From Wolfiporia cocos (taxonomy: Eukaryota; Basidiomycota; Agaricomycetes; Polyporales; Phaeolaceae): DNA of 64,000 bases. Positions 29,395 through 38,014 of the stretch are shown here, in pieces (the stretch's first letter is position 1; each line of letters begins with the position of its first letter). The stretch covers positions 186,001-250,000 of the forward strand of contig JACCLO010000011.1 of assembly GCA_029448655.1 (NCBI GenBank), read 5' to 3'. Made by a program: the position numbers and the translations under genes. The notes below the pieces were generated by a model. The model was not told where the DNA came from. It worked only from the letters and a program-made list of their open reading frames with translations, and ran no database searches.

Positions 29395-30554
29395 TGTCAC
29401 AAATTATTCCTTTATTAATTTAGACTCCCTCGCTATAGGTTGTATGTGCGGCGCTAGGCGTACGCCGCGCCTCTACTCCATAGCTACCTCCAGCGTCTCT
29501 CCCAGATATTGCAGGTCACCTGGTCGTCCGGTTAGCGCTGTAGGGTAGCGCGCGCCTCAGGTACTGTCACTCATGGTCACACTGTTACATACTCGTTACC
29601 TAGCACATGACCCATAGTTACATGGTGCACAGACCAGTAGTTTAGGGCAGTCTCGGTAGTAGACACTAGCGTGCATGTAGTACGACGGAATGTGGGCTTA
29701 CTGTCACGGTTTCTCTTATTTTTCCCTATTTTTCCCTATTTTCTCTGATTTTCTACAGCTCGTTCTACTCGCTTTCCATATCACGTTATGTCTCACCCTT
29801 ATCTCACTCTCGTAGATAGCTCTTATCTTATCTCTTGTGCACGTTAGCTCAGCGCCTATCACAGGCGCCTCGTCTTATCTGTAGACACATCTTATCTTTC
29901 CTGCACGTGACCCTACAAAGAGTTCACAACATACGTTGCCACACGTCACATGGCTTTCTAGTGACTCGCGTCACCTGCCGCAGCCTCTCGCTCAGTCAGC
30001 GGCCCAACTCACGTCACATGCTGTAGCCTTACGCTCAGTCAGCGACCTTAGGAACTATCACAAGCTTCGGGTTGTACCATTACCGGTACATAACCCTACG
30101 CCCTGCGGTATCTCTAGTCTTACCTACGGTGTTATGGGTCTTACCCTTCATGTATATAAGCTGGCCTCTGAGTACGTTGTAGACTCAGAATAGTTCTCCT
30201 CGACAATCGACTAGTTGTTCTTACCAACTGCTTGACTCTTACACCTCACACTCATCGACACCGCCCCTTAACATTTATATTCAGTCTTAGTGAGTGTCTG
30301 CGTTACTTACTCCCCATTCCTAAGATTCTCGACAACTGGGCATAGCCCCTTACTCTCACCTCTTTGTGTGCGCTCTCTGGCCGGGGGCCCAGCTCGTCTT
30401 GCTTGACTGTGCGCGCCTCAACATGTCGACTCTAGGAGTCCCTCTTTAGGGTACAGCCGACAAGTTCACCGCTGTTGCGGTTGCGCACCGCCCTGTAGGG
30501 CGGGTTAGGATTCCTCTGTAGTACAGAGTCCCACAAACGTGTAAGTTTGTGTCA
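29395..30554 (+). repeat. 3' LTR of element F, interrupted by solo LTR G
   Basis: Removing G and one copy of its duplication leaves 551 bp, the same as the 5' LTR. The TATA-like GTATATAG of the left LTR is changed to GCATGTAG here. Confidence 0.92.
29702..30305 (+). repeat. Solo LTR G inside F's 3' LTR
   Basis: 604 bp beginning TGTCACGGTTTCTC and ending GTGTCTGCGTTA, flanked by CTTAC (29697-29701 and 30306-30310). F's left LTR gives the empty site GGCTTACTCCCC. It has GTATATAAG near 30152 and a downstream CTCAGAATAGTTCTCC, as other LTR promoters here. Its 3' end is TA, not the usual CA. Confidence 0.85.
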
Positions 30555-30609
30555 CATACGCAGACCTGTAAACGGCGTCCCAGGGCCAAATGGCCGGGGG
30601 ACCGAAGAG

Positions 30610-30620
30610 AGTTCTGTTCT
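30610..30620 (-). promoter_or_regulatory. Self-primer binding site of element A
   Basis: Minus-strand AGAACAGAACT sits 2 nt inside the 5' LTR and is the exact complement of AGTTCTGTTCT (30738-30748) in the LTR. Confidence 0.73.
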
Positions 30621-30622
30621 AA

Positions 30623-31082
30623 TGACACAAACCAAACTACAATACTTACTAAGATCCTTTGGGGGGTGTCTTAGAGGGTAGAAAGCAAAGTAGAGAGGCG
30701 ATGAAGTAGCTTGTTAGGCTGTAGTTCAATATCGAGGAGAACAGAACTGAGGTTTAACGCTCAGTCTGCCCTAGTATATATACATGCGTTGCGAGACCCC
30801 TAATACTACTAGGACCTACGGTACCTAAGGATGAGTAACGCTACATGTGATCTAATACTTCGACATGTGATTCTAGGTAAGAGCATCAGTCAGCGATCAT
30901 GTGAGCGTAGACGATGCATGTGATTCTGGTTGGTATGGAACCTGCTAGAAGGTTCCGGTAAGTTCCATGGACGTAAGCGCTTGGTCACGTGATATGCTAG
31001 TTATACGTATTCTATGCTACAACGTAGATATTGGAGTATAAAAGCAGGAAAAATAGCTAAAAATAAGGAAAAATCTGTGACA
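30623..31082 (-). repeat. 5' LTR of element A
   Basis: 460 bp, matching 2369-2828. The TATA-like run near 30776 (minus) is about 30 nt upstream of the predicted RNA start at 30748. Confidence 0.92.
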
Positions 31083-31479
31083 CTAGGGCATGGGAAACCT
31101 TAGTATAAAAAACTGGTCGCATATGCGAGCGACCTGGATACAGCCGTACATGGATATAATACCTTCGGCCCACATCCACCCACCCTTATTTGGGTATAGA
31201 GGCGGTTTAACCTCTTTAAAAACCAAAACCAACGGAATAGGTTTGATCAGGAGATCAAACGTGGAAGAGGGGGTGAGAACCCTAAATTTGCATTCTGGAC
31301 CTTCAAAAGTCCGCTATCCCACGCTTACAACAGTACCTTACGGTCTTGAAAGCACCAAACGACATGCACTAAGAGGCCTGATTACCCTCATTCATGCTCG
31401 TACTGTCCTATTCGTATATGGACGACAACTCTGTAATAGGAATATAGTAGTATCTATCCAATAGCAAAATATATCCTCC
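31083..31479. other. Continuation of the A target sequence, unassigned
   Basis: AT-rich sequence that continues the segment ending at 2363. One 124-codon frame (31090-31464) is open, but I see no family resemblance and do not call it a gene. It ends abruptly at J's left LTR. Confidence 0.45.
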
Positions 31480-31673
31480 TGTCACAAGAATTCTCCTAGT
31501 TTCCCTATATTTCTTACTATTTTTCCGGCAATTCTACGAATTATCTACGACTTTCTAGACCAATAACTAGCTTATCTGGTTCATAAATTAACGGTTACAT
31601 ACGTGCCGAATGATGGCCGCGTTATCTGCCGTAACGACGGTCTTATCTTATCACTAGTAGTTACCATCAGTCA

Positions 31674-32332
31674 TGACACGGAAACCATCCGTGCCACCCG
31701 TCCTAACGGGGAACTCCTATATCCGCCCTATCCTATCTCCAATAGCCTCCCACCCTCCATAGGTGGAGAACAAGAAGGCGCCTCTATTGAGAGGTCCTGC
31801 CGTATTGCCTGAGGTACCGACCCATGAGTGTACCGGTATGCCCCCAGACTAGCAAGGTAAAAGAGAAGAGACAAGTATGGATGCAATGAATAGAAGTCCC
31901 CACGCCCAAGTAGGACGCAGCAGGCTTTGTCGTCAAGGACCCTGCACGCGAAGACAAGCAGCAGAGGGATAAGAAAGAGGTGACCAGGGGACACGCCCCC
32001 TAGGCCAAAATCTTAAGTCTGAGGAGTAGCCTCAGACGTCGCCAGTATATATACATGTAGGAGACCTCTAGCTAAAGACCTTTTGTCTACCCTAAAGTGA
32101 CGGTCTGTGCGCATCAGGATCATGTGCCTACAGTAGGTAACTAGGTAACGCCCATGTGACGAGGTAACTACCGTGACTCTAGATATAACAACGTGACCTG
32201 TATAGATAACGAGATAAGATGAAGACTTATCTACCTATGCACGTGATACCTCCAGCGTCGGTCTAACAAGCCTAAAAATCGGAATAAAAAGCGCAAAAAT
32301 AAGGGAAAAATCACAAATTATTTCTTGTGACA
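31674..32332 (-). repeat. Solo LTR K inside J's 5' LTR
   Basis: 659 bp, TGTCACAAGAAATAATTTG...CCGTGTCA on the minus strand, flanked by AGTCA (31669-31673 and 32333-32337). The intact J LTR near 51384 reads CATCAGTCACATG, the empty site. Confidence 0.92.
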
Positions 32333-32739
32333 AGTCACATGTCTAGTTCTAGCCAATCGGACATTCCGTCCGGAAGCAGTCAGCGTATAAACGTCAGCGG
32401 ACCGGGCTTTGGTCACGCCCCGTCTTTGTAATGACAAGAGCACAAAACGCCATTCGTGCGGCCTACGCCGCCCTTCTATATCCCGGTTTTGATCGGTATA
32501 TGTATTTATCGTATATTACTAAGTACTTAGGTACCTGGGGACTTGTACATACAAATACGGATACTAGTATTATCTAATAAGACTGTTAGGGGTCTTATTT
32601 ATCATGTATATATACTGGACTTGCTGAGCGCTATTGCCTCAGTTCTATTCATTGCATTCATACTACGAGTTAACCACTCAACATATCCTGCTTAACAACT
32701 GCTTATCTCTTGCCTAACCAGGAAATACCAAGAACGTAT

Positions 32740-33439
32740 TGACACAGACTAGACTGTGGGACTCACACTATAACCTTATTGGCGACTTGAAGGAGTTGCA
32801 GAAGGTTGGTGAGGAGGCTAGTGGGCGCAAGCAGAGATGGTATGTAACTGTGCGAATGCAGAGAACAAATCTAAGGCTTATCCGCAGTGATAGCCCTACT
32901 TATATACATGCTTTGTTTGGTTACCGGTAAGGGAGCCAAACATGAAGGTGGTCTGTGCGCAGACATAACTAATATGGTTAAGTCGTAAACTACAATACAC
33001 CATGTGCGCCGGTAATGGCCGCACCAGTAAGATCGTTTGTTTGGACCGTAGGTCCATGTTGTGGAAGTGGCTGTAGCTACGTTAGTAAGCCATGCATGTG
33101 ATTCTTATATACCGGCATCGGGATATGAGTAATCATAAGGGCATTGGCATGTGATAACGAGCGGGCCGCTTATCCAATCGTACTGACATAGCCCGGTATC
33201 GGGATATGAGTAAAGCGCGTGACACCGGAGGTTAGTCCGCTGAGTCATTGACGCGTACAAGCGTGTTATGTACGTGTTGTTATGACAAGTGGACGTATAC
33301 CGCGTTGTGTACGTGTTGTTTGGTTGCGTGTACGTGCTAGACGGGCGCTTAGCAGCGTAAATGTCTACAAGGTCGTAGAAATACCAGATAAATAGGTAAA
33401 AATACGGGAAAAATAGTGGCATGTCCCAAATCTGTGACA
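32740..33439 (-). repeat. 3' LTR of element L
   Basis: 700 bp, TGTCACAGATTTGGG...AGTCTGTGTCA on the minus strand. Purine tract CTGAAGAGGGGGTAA (minus) immediately upstream at 33440-33454. Confidence 0.95.
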
Positions 33440-33478
33440 TTACCCCCTCTTCAGGTTTCATTGTCCCTAATGGAACGA

Positions 33479-36400
33479 TTACTTTCCTGTGGAGCCAAAA
33501 CCACCAGTACCGCGCTCGGATTTAATCTTTTCAAAGTAAGATTTTCCGTGTAGCGTAATGTGCGGGTCCTTAGCAACTTCGCAGATGAGCTGAGCAATCT
33601 TATCACCGGCCCGAATATCAATAGATATGTCGGAGTGATTCCGGAGAATGATGATTACTTCGCCTTGATAATCGTGGTCGATAACGCCACCCATTACGTC
33701 TATGCCTTTGCGGGCAAGACTAGAGCGGGGGGCGATGCGTCCGTAAGTGCCGAAAGGTACCTGGATTTTCAGTTTGGTATTGTATTCTGTCTGCCCGTGA
33801 GCTGGCAGAACGTCGCCTGTTGCAGTGTACAGGTCAAACCCAACCGAGTCCTTGGTTCCCTTTTCTGGCATTCGGCCGCCTTCACCGACTACGATTTTCA
33901 AATCCGCATTTTGGTTAATGTCAGCTGACATCCATCCCCCGTCGGGGTGTCTAACCATGCGCTGCTTAGGATCTTTCGCAAATTCTTCGCGATACTGCGG
34001 CCAGTCGTCTGGCCACGTGCATTCGTCGGCTTCCCAGTCGTCGCTATCAGGGTCGAAGACGTGAACTGCTTCTTTCCTTCTAGCTGATCGCCTGAGGGGG
34101 ACATCCTGCATTGGAATGGCATGTGAAGCCTTGTATTCCTGCAAAATGTCGTATGCCGAGTCGAGATCCGCTTCGCGTACCCAGGAGTCGTCATTGATAC
34201 CGAATCCCTTCCAACGGATTCTGTATTCAACTCTTCCTGCGCGGAGACGATGATCTAAGATCTTCTCGACTTCCCATAATTCCTCGCCGTCGACCATTTC
34301 TGGTTGAGGCTCTGGTTTTTTCTGATGCACCGGGTCCTTGTACATGACCAACTTGGAAGCGTGGAATACTGGGTGGTAAGCCCTGTATTGCTCGTCCATG
34401 TGTACCCTAAAAGTGACCGGAGATAATTGTTCAATTATCCTAAATGGTCCCAAATAGCGTGGACTAAGACTTCTTTCGGAGTCTTGCCAGCTACGGGCGT
34501 CAACGAGAACTTTGTCGCCGACTTTAAACGGTACCGAGCGCTTATGTTGATCGTAGTACCAAGACCAGCGTTCAGCAGCCAGTTTCATTGCTGCCTTAGC
34601 TTGTTCTTGTGCTGACCATCGTTCGTAAGCAATGACATTTAGGTCCGTGTATGGTGTTGGACGTAAATTCGTAGGTCCTGCATTAGGGTGCCTTCCTAGT
34701 TCGACAAAGAATGGGCTATTCTTTGTTGTTTCACTAGCCGCGTTGTTGTACGCGAATTCAGCCGTTGGGAGAAACCATGACCAGTTATCCTTTTGAATAA
34801 CATCGATGTAACATCTAAGATATTGTTCCAGGATCTGGTTAACTCTCTCCGTCTGGCCATCCGCTTGCGGGTGATAGGCGGTTGTCATTGACCGTTGGAT
34901 TCCCAATTGCTCACACCATCCCTTGAATAAGGCGGCTGCGAATTGCGGGCCTCTATCCGAAATGATTTGTTTCGGAAGTCCGTGGTTCGGATAAATCCGA
35001 AGGTACAGGAGGTTCGCTAATTCTTTTGCCGAGATATTGTCCGAAGTGGGAATGAAGTGTGCGCGCTTGGTCAATCGGTCCACTACTACCATAATGGCAG
35101 TGAATTGTTTACGTTCGCCACTAGGCGGTAAGTGGACAATGAAGTCGATGGTGATTGTGTCCCATGGTGCTTCCGGAACTGGGAGCGGTTGCAGGGGTCC
35201 GTACGGGGTCTGGTTGCGGTTCTTCATGCGCTGGCATGTGTCGCAACCTTCCACGTATTGCTTTACCATCGTGGTCATTCCAGGCCACCAGTAATTACGT
35301 GATAGAAGTTCATAGGTCTTCCATCGTCCGAAGTGTCCGGCAGTCACATGGTCATGATGTAACTCCAGAATCTTCGTGCGCAATTCTTTAGGCTCTTTTG
35401 GAACGTACACTTTTCCTCGTCTGAGGAGTAATCCGGCCTCCATGTTCCATTCCTGGAGATCTTTACCGAATTCCTTGGGACCACTTTTCAGTAGTTCCTG
35501 GTAATCCTTGGTAATTTGATCGTCCATGAGGGCTTGTCGGATTTGTCGGAGAAGGTCCTCGTCGCCTGATTGTATTTCCTGCTGTGACGCTTCTAGCGCC
35601 CTAACCGTAAAGTATTCCGGTTTCAGCAAAATTTGATCGCGATTGTCGAGTTCCACCCCCTCTTCATGGTCTGGCCTCCGTGACAGAGGGTCAGCCGTGA
35701 GCATTGTTTTACCGGGTTTGTGGCACATGGTGAAGTTGAACCTTGTTAGGTAAAGACTCCAACGTGCCTGTCTCCGGGTTAGCCGTTGTGCCGATTTGAA
35801 ATATGTCAGATTGAGATGATCCGACCATACTTCAAACTTGTGTGGGTGTCCTTCGAGGTAATGTCTCCATTCCTCTAGAGCGCGGATGATTGCGAGCAAC
35901 TCCTTGTCGTAAATCTCATAGTTCCTTTCGGGTGCTGATAGAGATTTCGAGTAGAAGGCTACCGGGTGCCAGAGCTTATCCTCCGAAGAATATTGTGATA
36001 GCACTGCACCAGTTGCGTAATCGGAAGAATCCGCTTCCACGCGGAACGGGGACTCCTGATCTGGGATCCGGAGTATTGGAGCCGATGTGAAAGCTTCCTT
36101 GAGAGTTTGGAAGGCTTCCGCTTGTTCGGGTCCCCAGTTCCATTGCGTGTTTTTCTTGGACAGTTCGGTTAACGGCTTAACCACTTTGGAGAAATCTTTA
36201 ATGAACCGGCGGTAGTAGTTGGCAAAGCCAACAAAGGCTTGGACGTCCTTTACCTTGGCAGGTGTAGGCCAGTCCATGACACCGGCTACCTTCTTAGGGT
36301 CCATTTCGACTTTTCCTTTGGAAATGATCATTCCCAGGTATTCAATACTGCTTTGTTCGAAGAAGCACTTTTCAGGCTTCGCGAACAAGTCGTTGTCTTG

Positions 36401-38014
36401 CAAGATTTGTAATACTTGCTTGACAATACGACGGTGTTCCAACAGGTCGTTTCCGAACACAAGGATGTCGTCTAGGTAGACAATGACCTTTCCTTCTCTG
36501 ATAAGGTCACCTAGAATATCGTTCATCATGTGTTGGAATGTGCTGGGTGCATTACAAAAACCGAAGTACATGACTACAGCTTCATAAAGGCCGTTAGGCG
36601 TAATGAATGCGGTCTTCCATTCATCTCCCTCCTTGATTCTTACGTTGTTGTAACCCCAACACAAGTCGAGCTTCGTAAATATCGAAGCCTGGCTAAGTTT
36701 ATCGACAAGCTCGTCTATGCGTGGGAGAGGGTACCTGTTTTTAATGGTCAAGTCGTTTACTTTCCGGTAATCGACTACCATTCGGGCTCCGCCGTCTTTT
36801 TTAGGGACGAAGAAGACCGGGCTCGCGATCGGGGATTTCGAGTGTCGGATGTAGCCCTTCCGTAACTCTTCCTGAATCCACTGATCTAGCGAGTTCGCTT
36901 CCTGAGGAGACATCTTGTATGCCTTACTCGGGGGCGGTAGTACCGCGTCATCGGGGAAGTCGATGGCGTGGTCATATGGTTTCCGTTCGGGCATCCTTTC
37001 GGATGCGCGTTGAGAAAATACCGTGGGACCAAACTCCTGGTATTCCTCCGGAACCAAGGATTTCCATTTCTGGAGATCCGCATCTGTCAGGAATTCATCA
37101 TCCGACTTCTCCGTTATCGACTGAATGGCATCGACTAGGAGTTCCGTTCCTTCGTCAAGGGTGTTCACCCAAGCGACAAAGGGATTCTCAGGCTCCTCTA
37201 AGCCGAGAAAATCTATTGGAAAATCGTTGATGATCTGATAGATGTTGCGGGGTTCAATTTCGTCTTCTTCCTCAGAAATTGAAACCCGTTTGCCATGTTT
37301 GCATTTTTCCGTACACCGATATGTGAAAATTCCTTCCGGCCAATTGAAGTCCGGGTTGTGTTTCAGGAACCAGTCATAGCCGAGGATCACATCCGCATTC
37401 TGTACGTCCATTACGTACAAGAATTCGGTGGACTTGTGTTCCTCGTGCACCATATAAGCTTTTACTGCCATATTGATATTACCGGCGGTATTAGAGGTAC
37501 CGTCGGCGTTACGAATCTCGAGAGGTGAAGGTAGTTTCTGAGTGACTAATTTCTCCTCATGTACGAGTTTCTTATCTATGACGCTTATTGATGCACCGGT
37601 GTCGATTAATGCCATGGCGTTGACTTTCTTTCCGTATACCCATAATTCCACTTCGATAGAGAACGATTTATTGTCGTCTCGAGAATCGTTTCCATGTACA
37701 TTATACAAAGTGAAAAACTTCAGCGCGAGCGGGTCAGGATAAAAGTATTGTACAGGAGGGGCACGTGTAGCTAGTGTCCTTGTCCTCCGGGCAAAGTCCA
37801 TTGCCGAGTTTCCGAATATACCGATATGGGATACCGGGTGACGTACGACCGCCTTATCTTCCCACAAGATAAGGGGTCCTTGTGAAGCCCCGTCGTAGGG
37901 GTGCTCTTCTTCAGGGAGCTGTACACTCCCAGCCGCTGCGGGGCTGGTGTGTTCTTCACAAGACATCTTCGAGACGTGTAGTGGGGGCGAGGGGAACCGA
38001 GATGGTCCCGACAT
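33479..38014 (-). CDS. Element L pol: PR-RT-RH-IN-chromodomain-dUTPase
   Basis: 1511 residues, fully open. Protease MALIDTGASISV at about 137; RT with IVYLDDILVF near 515; RNase H (VEADSSDYATGAVL); integrase zinc domain (HHDHVTAGHFG ... CDTCQRMKN), then IDFIVHLP, SDRGPQFAAALF and HPQADGQTERVNQ as the D-D-E blocks. A chromodomain (YRIRWKGFGINDDSWV) lies near 1260-1300. The C-terminal 130 residues are a dUTPase with all five motifs (VGFDLYTATG, GRIAPRSSLARKG, GVIDHDYQGEV, GDKIAQLI, RGTGGFGSTGK). ATG 38014, or the second ATG (KMSCEEH) 9 nt before the gag stop, overlaps gag in the +1 frame. Integrase plus chromodomain would direct insertion to heterochromatin (known for chromoviruses). Confidence 0.95.
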   Translation of the reverse strand: MSGPSRFPSPPLHVSKMSCEEHTSPAAAGSVQLPEEEHPYDGASQGPLILWEDKAVVRHPVSHIGIFGNSAMDFARRTRTLATRAPPVQYFYPDPLALKFFTLYNVHGNDSRDDNKSFSIEVELWVYGKKVNAMALIDTGASISVIDKKLVHEEKLVTQKLPSPLEIRNADGTSNTAGNINMAVKAYMVHEEHKSTEFLYVMDVQNADVILGYDWFLKHNPDFNWPEGIFTYRCTEKCKHGKRVSISEEEDEIEPRNIYQIINDFPIDFLGLEEPENPFVAWVNTLDEGTELLVDAIQSITEKSDDEFLTDADLQKWKSLVPEEYQEFGPTVFSQRASERMPERKPYDHAIDFPDDAVLPPPSKAYKMSPQEANSLDQWIQEELRKGYIRHSKSPIASPVFFVPKKDGGARMVVDYRKVNDLTIKNRYPLPRIDELVDKLSQASIFTKLDLCWGYNNVRIKEGDEWKTAFITPNGLYEAVVMYFGFCNAPSTFQHMMNDILGDLIREGKVIVYLDDILVFGNDLLEHRRIVKQVLQILQDNDLFAKPEKCFFEQSSIEYLGMIISKGKVEMDPKKVAGVMDWPTPAKVKDVQAFVGFANYYRRFIKDFSKVVKPLTELSKKNTQWNWGPEQAEAFQTLKEAFTSAPILRIPDQESPFRVEADSSDYATGAVLSQYSSEDKLWHPVAFYSKSLSAPERNYEIYDKELLAIIRALEEWRHYLEGHPHKFEVWSDHLNLTYFKSAQRLTRRQARWSLYLTRFNFTMCHKPGKTMLTADPLSRRPDHEEGVELDNRDQILLKPEYFTVRALEASQQEIQSGDEDLLRQIRQALMDDQITKDYQELLKSGPKEFGKDLQEWNMEAGLLLRRGKVYVPKEPKELRTKILELHHDHVTAGHFGRWKTYELLSRNYWWPGMTTMVKQYVEGCDTCQRMKNRNQTPYGPLQPLPVPEAPWDTITIDFIVHLPPSGERKQFTAIMVVVDRLTKRAHFIPTSDNISAKELANLLYLRIYPNHGLPKQIISDRGPQFAAALFKGWCEQLGIQRSMTTAYHPQADGQTERVNQILEQYLRCYIDVIQKDNWSWFLPTAEFAYNNAASETTKNSPFFVELGRHPNAGPTNLRPTPYTDLNVIAYERWSAQEQAKAAMKLAAERWSWYYDQHKRSVPFKVGDKVLVDARSWQDSERSLSPRYLGPFRIIEQLSPVTFRVHMDEQYRAYHPVFHASKLVMYKDPVHQKKPEPQPEMVDGEELWEVEKILDHRLRAGRVEYRIRWKGFGINDDSWVREADLDSAYDILQEYKASHAIPMQDVPLRRSARRKEAVHVFDPDSDDWEADECTWPDDWPQYREEFAKDPKQRMVRHPDGGWMSADINQNADLKIVVGEGGRMPEKGTKDSVGFDLYTATGDVLPAHGQTEYNTKLKIQVPFGTYGRIAPRSSLARKGIDVMGGVIDHDYQGEVIIILRNHSDISIDIRAGDKIAQLICEVAKDPHITLHGKSYFEKIKSERGTGGFGSTGK

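Larger units (their letters stand above)
27591..30554 (+). mobile_element. Element F: 1.9-kb non-autonomous LTR element in A's leader
   Basis: Flanked by CATAC (27586-27590 and 30555-30559). The 551-bp LTRs are 27591-28141 and 29395-30554; the right one carries solo LTR G. The interior (28142-29394) carries solo LTR H and is otherwise about 780 bp, closely related to the interior of E, with no coding. The purine tract GAGAGGGGGGGTAA precedes the right LTR. LTRs differ at about five visible sites. Confidence 0.93.
2369..31082 (-). mobile_element. Element A: Ty3/gypsy chromodomain element with dUTPase, heavily nested
   Basis: Two 460-bp LTRs (2369-2828 and 30623-31082) differ at only a few bases and are flanked by the 5-bp duplication CTAGG (2364-2368 and 31083-31087). 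Between them, on the minus strand, the order is primer site, leader, ORF1, gag, pol, purine tract. Six first-level insertions, each with its own target duplication, inflate the span to 28.7 kb; subtracting them leaves about 9.1 kb, a normal size. ORF1, gag and pol are all split by insertions and gag also has a frameshift, so the copy cannot be autonomous now. Confidence 0.92.
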
